A stretch of 8,957 nucleotides of DNA from Novosphingobium sp. UBA1948 (GTDB lineage Bacteria; Pseudomonadota; Alphaproteobacteria; Sphingomonadales; Sphingomonadaceae). The notes below the pieces were generated by a model that searched no databases, was not told the origin of the DNA, and worked only from the letters and a program-made list of their open reading frames with translations. Of this stretch, positions 6,971 through 8,957 are shown piece by piece. The position numbers and the translations under genes were made by a program. The stretch's first letter is position 1, and each line of letters begins with the position of its first letter. Location of the stretch: positions 2,096-11,052 of the forward strand of contig DDES01000223.1 in assembly GCA_002336765.1 (NCBI GenBank), read 5' to 3'.

Positions 6971-7121
6971 GCTTGTTCCTTGCCCGTGCGCGCCGCCAGC
7001 CGAGGCGGGCGCGATGCCTGTGCCATGAAGGACAGGCGCAGGGGCAAACTGTGGGAGCGAGGCGAGAATCGGAATACGCCATAGCGCGCAAAGCGAGGCA
7101 CGGTTACAACTGTGCGACAAT

Positions 7122-7132
7122 TTGCGACGCAA
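7122..7132. promoter_or_regulatory. Short palindrome in the flavoenzyme leader
   Basis: TTGCG-A-CGCAA is a perfect 11-base dyad. TGCGAC also occurs 11 bases earlier (7112-7117 and 7123-7128), one helical turn apart. The ACGCAA/TTGCG half-sites resemble those of the palindrome at 2673-2699. It may be a regulator site; chance cannot be excluded for so short a motif. Confidence 0.3.
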
Positions 7133-7170
7133 TGCCTATTTTTTGAGCAGTATCTGCCCAAATTTTTTGC

Positions 7171-7190
7171 ATTTTAGGGGATTTCAGGGG
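7171..7190. repeat. Two tandem 10-bp repeats upstream of the urcA promoter
   Basis: ATTTTAGGGG (7171-7180) is followed at once by ATTTCAGGGG (7181-7190), differing in one base. The period is one DNA turn, so a protein bound to both copies would lie on one face. The repeats sit directly upstream of the candidate urcA -35 and inside the candidate promoter of the divergent flavoenzyme gene. Confidence 0.6.
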
Positions 7191-7197
7191 TTTTCAA
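7171..7197 (-). promoter_or_regulatory. Candidate promoter for the flavoenzyme-cytochrome operon
   Basis: On the minus strand TTGAAA (complement of 7192-7197) and TAAAAT (complement of 7171-7176) each match sigma-70 consensus at five of six bases, but the spacer is only 15 bases. Transcription would start near 7163, leaving a leader of about 190 bases before the ATG at 6970. Confidence 0.35.
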
Positions 7198-7217
7198 ACG
7201 CCTGCCATGCCTATATT
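7190..7217 (+). promoter_or_regulatory. Candidate promoter for the urcA-type gene
   Basis: GTTTTC (7190-7195) and TATATT (7212-7217) are 16 bases apart and resemble a sigma-70 promoter with a fair -10 and weak -35. It overlaps the divergent candidate promoter, so the two may compete. The leader would be about 125 bases. Confidence 0.35.
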
Positions 7218-7257
7218 TAGGACAGTAGTCCGGTAATCACGCTCACAGGCTGACCGA

Positions 7258-7311
7258 GGAGGCAATGCGAGAGCCTCCAGCGCCCGCCCCATAGAGAAAG
7301 CGCGAGGGCGG
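7258..7311 (+). promoter_or_regulatory. Structured urcA 5' leader with two stem-loops
   Basis: Two hairpins can form in the leader: GGAGGC (7258-7263) with GCCTCC (7273-7278) around a 9-base loop, and CCGCCC (7284-7289) with GGGCGG (7306-7311) around a 16-base loop. The region after them (7312-7348) is poor in structure and contains the urcA ribosome-binding site. I do not recognise it as a known riboswitch class. No U tract follows either stem, so neither is a terminator. Confidence 0.35.
7265..7294 (+). CDS. Possible nine-residue leader peptide (MREPPAPAP)
   Basis: An ATG at 7265 follows GAGGAGG (7256-7262), a strong Shine-Dalgarno sequence though set unusually close (two to five bases). 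The frame encodes MREPPAPAP and ends at TAG (7292-7294), 54 bases before the urcA ATG. Translation would open the first hairpin of the leader and end within the second. The proline-rich end could slow ribosomes. It is very short and could be chance. Confidence 0.22.
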   Translation: MREPPAPAP

Positions 7312-7348
7312 ATGGAACCAACCAGAACAAATTCGCAGGAGATATGCC

Positions 7349-7654
7349 ATGAACAAGCTGTTGATCGCCGCCATCGCGGCCACCGTGCTGTCCACGCCTG
7401 CCGGCGCCGCTACCAAGCGCGAGCCCGTCAGCCTTCAGCTCTCGACCACCGGCGTCGATTTCGCCAATCCGACCAGCGTTGACCAGTTCCGCCGCCGCGC
7501 CCTGCGCGAGATCGCCGATTTCTGCGATCCGGCCAACCAGATCGGCGCCAACATGCCCGATAACCAGTGCCGCAAGGAAATGACCGCGCAGCTCGCCCGC
7601 ACGGTGACCAACATCGCCGTGGCGCATACCGCCAACGCGCCGGTGCGCAACTAA
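7349..7654 (+). CDS. UrcA-family secreted protein of unknown function
   Basis: This 101-residue protein has a clear signal peptide (MNKLLIAAIAATVLSTPAGA, cleavage after residue 20 or 21) and a small mature domain with two cysteines, C59 (ADFCDP) and C74 (NQCRKEM), probably joined by a disulfide in the periplasm. The pattern of a short beta segment (VSLQLSTTGVDF), an Arg-rich helix (QFRRRALREIADFC) and a helix after the second Cys fits the UrcA family, found widely in sphingomonads and Caulobacterales and of unknown function. AGGAG (7337-7341) lies seven bases before the ATG, an ideal start. It stands alone on the plus strand between two paralogous flavoenzyme genes and ends at a strong terminator. 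Any link to the flavoenzymes is only positional. Confidence 0.85.
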   Translation: MNKLLIAAIAATVLSTPAGAATKREPVSLQLSTTGVDFANPTSVDQFRRRALREIADFCDPANQIGANMPDNQCRKEMTAQLARTVTNIAVAHTANAPVRN

Positions 7655-7678
7655 ACACTGGCTCCAAAGGGTCAGAAT

Positions 7679-7715
7679 CGGGGCGGATCCACGAGGATCC
7701 GCCCCGTTTGTGTTT
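7679..7715. terminator. Strong bidirectional intrinsic terminator
   Basis: A perfect 12-bp stem (7679-7690 with 7695-7706, core GGGGCGGATCC) closed by the tetraloop ACGA is followed on the plus strand by TTTGTGTTT. It lies between the convergent stops of the urcA-type gene (7654) and the second flavoenzyme (7719). The minus-strand tail (ATTCT) is poorer, so it should work best for urcA. Confidence 0.85.
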
Positions 7716-7718
7716 GGC

Positions 7719-8957
7719 TCAGGCCGCGCTGGCCTTCTTGTGCAGCCGTTCGATCGCGTCGATCGCCGACAGCAGCGAGCCTTCCATCCAGCCGCCATAA
7801 TAGGTGGCATGCTCGCCCGCCAGCACGATGCGCCCATCCATCGCCACCAGATTCTGGTAATGCTCGGCGCGGGTCTGCTCGGTCCATGCCGAGGTGCAAC
7901 CCATGATCCACGGCTGGCGGCTCCACGCCACCGAGGCGCCCGACAGGTAATTCGCGCGATATTCCTCGGGGTGGAACACGCTGCCCTGGGTCAAGGCCGC
8001 CTCGATGCGCGCCTCGGGCGTCATGCCGGTGAGTTGCAGCGCGCCGATCCCGCTGGCAAAGGCGCCGAGCAGCACCGCAGGGCCATCACCGAAGAAATTG
8101 TTGTTGGGATAGGATAGCTGGCTGATCGCCTGATCGGTGAAGCTATGGCCGCCGTAGATCGAGTATTTCTCTTCCCAGAAGCGGGTCTTCATTTCCAGAC
8201 CCAGCTTGAGCTGGCCATTCATCTGCAAGGCCTTCACCGCAGCCTGCATTTTGGGGCCAACCTGCATCGGAATCTGCGAGAGCACCGGCGTCGGGATGGT
8301 GCAGACCATATAGTCGGCCTTGCTCACGCCCTTCTGGCCGGTTTTGAGATCCTCCCACTCCGCCGTCACGCCCTTGCCGTCCTGCAGGATCGCCGACACG
8401 CGGGTGTTGAAACGGATGAGGTCATTGACCTGACGGCGAAAACCGTCCCCGATGCGCCCCATGCCATCCTTGGGCTGGAACATCGTGGTCTGCATCACAT
8501 AGTTGTAATAGAAGCCGATCTGCGTCCAGACATGGCTGGAGAGCACATCCGACAGGCTGTTGATCTTCGACGGCGTCGGCGCGCCGCCCACACCGCCGCC
8601 CGGGGCCTGATCATAGCCACGCTGGTTCGAGACGGGGATATTGCTGGAGAATTTGAGGTCGCCATCGAGCACACCCCATTCCCGCATGGCAACCAGCAGC
8701 TTTTCCTTGTCTTCCTTGCTGACGCTGGAATCCAGCGCACCGGCATTGAGCGACTTGGTAAGCAACTCGCCGACATGGCCTTTGAAATCGACCGCCAGTT
8801 CCTTGTAGCGCTGCGGCTTGCCGCCAAAGGCATCCCTGCGATGGATCAGGCCATTGTGGTTGAGCTGGATGAACGGTTCCAGTTCCACGCCAAAAGCCTT
8901 GCAATAATGCAGCAAGGTGCGGTGGTGGTGCGGGATGCGCCACGGGCCGGGGTTGAG
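7719..8957 (-). CDS. Second amine/L-amino acid oxidase-like flavoenzyme, 5' end cut
   Basis: The open frame runs from its stop at 7719-7721 through the right edge, giving 412 visible residues. The first codons in view (LNPGPWRIP) align with residue 124 of the neighbouring flavoenzyme, so about 120 residues, including the FAD GxGxxG and GGR motifs, lie outside. Present are the WRIP arginine, FWEE...TD...SYP (Tyr at visible residue 283), and the FAD-binding AGEHATYYGGW (380-390). In a 53-residue stretch compared by eye, 26 positions are identical to the paralog, so they are clearly different enzymes of one group. No cytochrome gene follows; a terminator does. The internal ATG at 8913-8915 is not the start. 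Substrate unknown. Confidence 0.9.
   Translation of the reverse strand, partial: LNPGPWRIPHHHRTLLHYCKAFGVELEPFIQLNHNGLIHRRDAFGGKPQRYKELAVDFKGHVGELLTKSLNAGALDSSVSKEDKEKLLVAMREWGVLDGDLKFSSNIPVSNQRGYDQAPGGGVGGAPTPSKINSLSDVLSSHVWTQIGFYYNYVMQTTMFQPKDGMGRIGDGFRRQVNDLIRFNTRVSAILQDGKGVTAEWEDLKTGQKGVSKADYMVCTIPTPVLSQIPMQVGPKMQAAVKALQMNGQLKLGLEMKTRFWEEKYSIYGGHSFTDQAISQLSYPNNNFFGDGPAVLLGAFASGIGALQLTGMTPEARIEAALTQGSVFHPEEYRANYLSGASVAWSRQPWIMGCTSAWTEQTRAEHYQNLVAMDGRIVLAGEHATYYGGWMEGSLLSAIDAIERLHKKASAA

Larger units (their letters stand above)
6971..7348. other. Divergent intergenic region between flavoenzyme and urcA genes
   Basis: This 378-base gap separates two divergent genes. From left to right it holds a GC-rich leader of the flavoenzyme with a 6-bp hairpin (GCCTGT 7016-7021 / ACAGGC 7032-7037), a short palindrome TTGCG-A-CGCAA (7122-7132), an AT-rich stretch (about 7138-7220) with tandem repeats and promoter-like elements, and a structured urcA leader. 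I found no RNA gene or further sizeable coding region. Confidence 0.6.

Noticed and set aside
5384..7084. 566-codon open frame on the plus strand opposite the flavoenzyme
   Set aside because: The minus strand has all flavoenzyme motifs; the antisense frame has no recognisable domain and reflects codon bias.
6971..7132. 54-residue N-terminal extension of the flavoenzyme
   Set aside because: It is Cys/Arg/Pro-rich and unlike any signal, whereas the ATG at 6970 has a well-placed AAGGA and starts a family-like N-terminus.

Overview
The window looks like chromosomal DNA of a GC-rich alphaproteobacterium, most likely from the Sphingomonadales (Novosphingobium/Sphingomonas type). The evidence is high GC with strong third-position GC bias, a UrcA-family protein (a family typical of sphingomonads and Caulobacterales), and the style of the amine-oxidase-like and M28 peptidase genes. 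This placement is inferred from gene content and was not checked by any search.

Layout. Bases 1-19 are the 3' end of a tRNA-Leu whose body lies upstream of the window, followed by a probable terminator (41-69). A TRIC-family cation channel gene (238-876, +) runs head-on into a secreted M28 zinc peptidase gene (879-2648, -) with two bases between them. Behind the peptidase, also on the minus strand, is a compact molybdate ABC transporter operon read modA-modB-modC (4840 down to 2722). Its junctions are TGA-ATG (modA/modB) and an 11-base overlap (modB/modC). An imperfect inverted repeat resembling a molybdenum box sits just upstream of modA.

The right half is the more unusual part. A flavoenzyme resembling L-amino acid oxidases (5366-6970, -) is followed after five bases by a small periplasmic c-type cytochrome (4938-5360, -). 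A second, paralogous flavoenzyme runs off the right edge (7719-8957, -) and has no cytochrome behind it. Between the paralogs, on the opposite strand, is a urcA-type gene (7349-7654, +), closed by a strong bidirectional terminator shared with the second flavoenzyme. The 378-base divergent gap (6971-7348) appears to hold overlapping back-to-back promoters, two 10-bp tandem repeats, and a structured urcA leader with a possible nine-codon leader peptide.

How the genes may work together. The flavoenzyme/cytochrome pair suggests a dehydrogenase that passes electrons from an amine or amino acid to cytochrome c instead of oxygen, as shown for NicA2 and CycN in Pseudomonas putida S16. That role is inferred from gene order and motifs. 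The molybdate operon, peptidase and channel are ordinary housekeeping or transport genes. No mobile element, integrase, CRISPR array or phage gene was seen.
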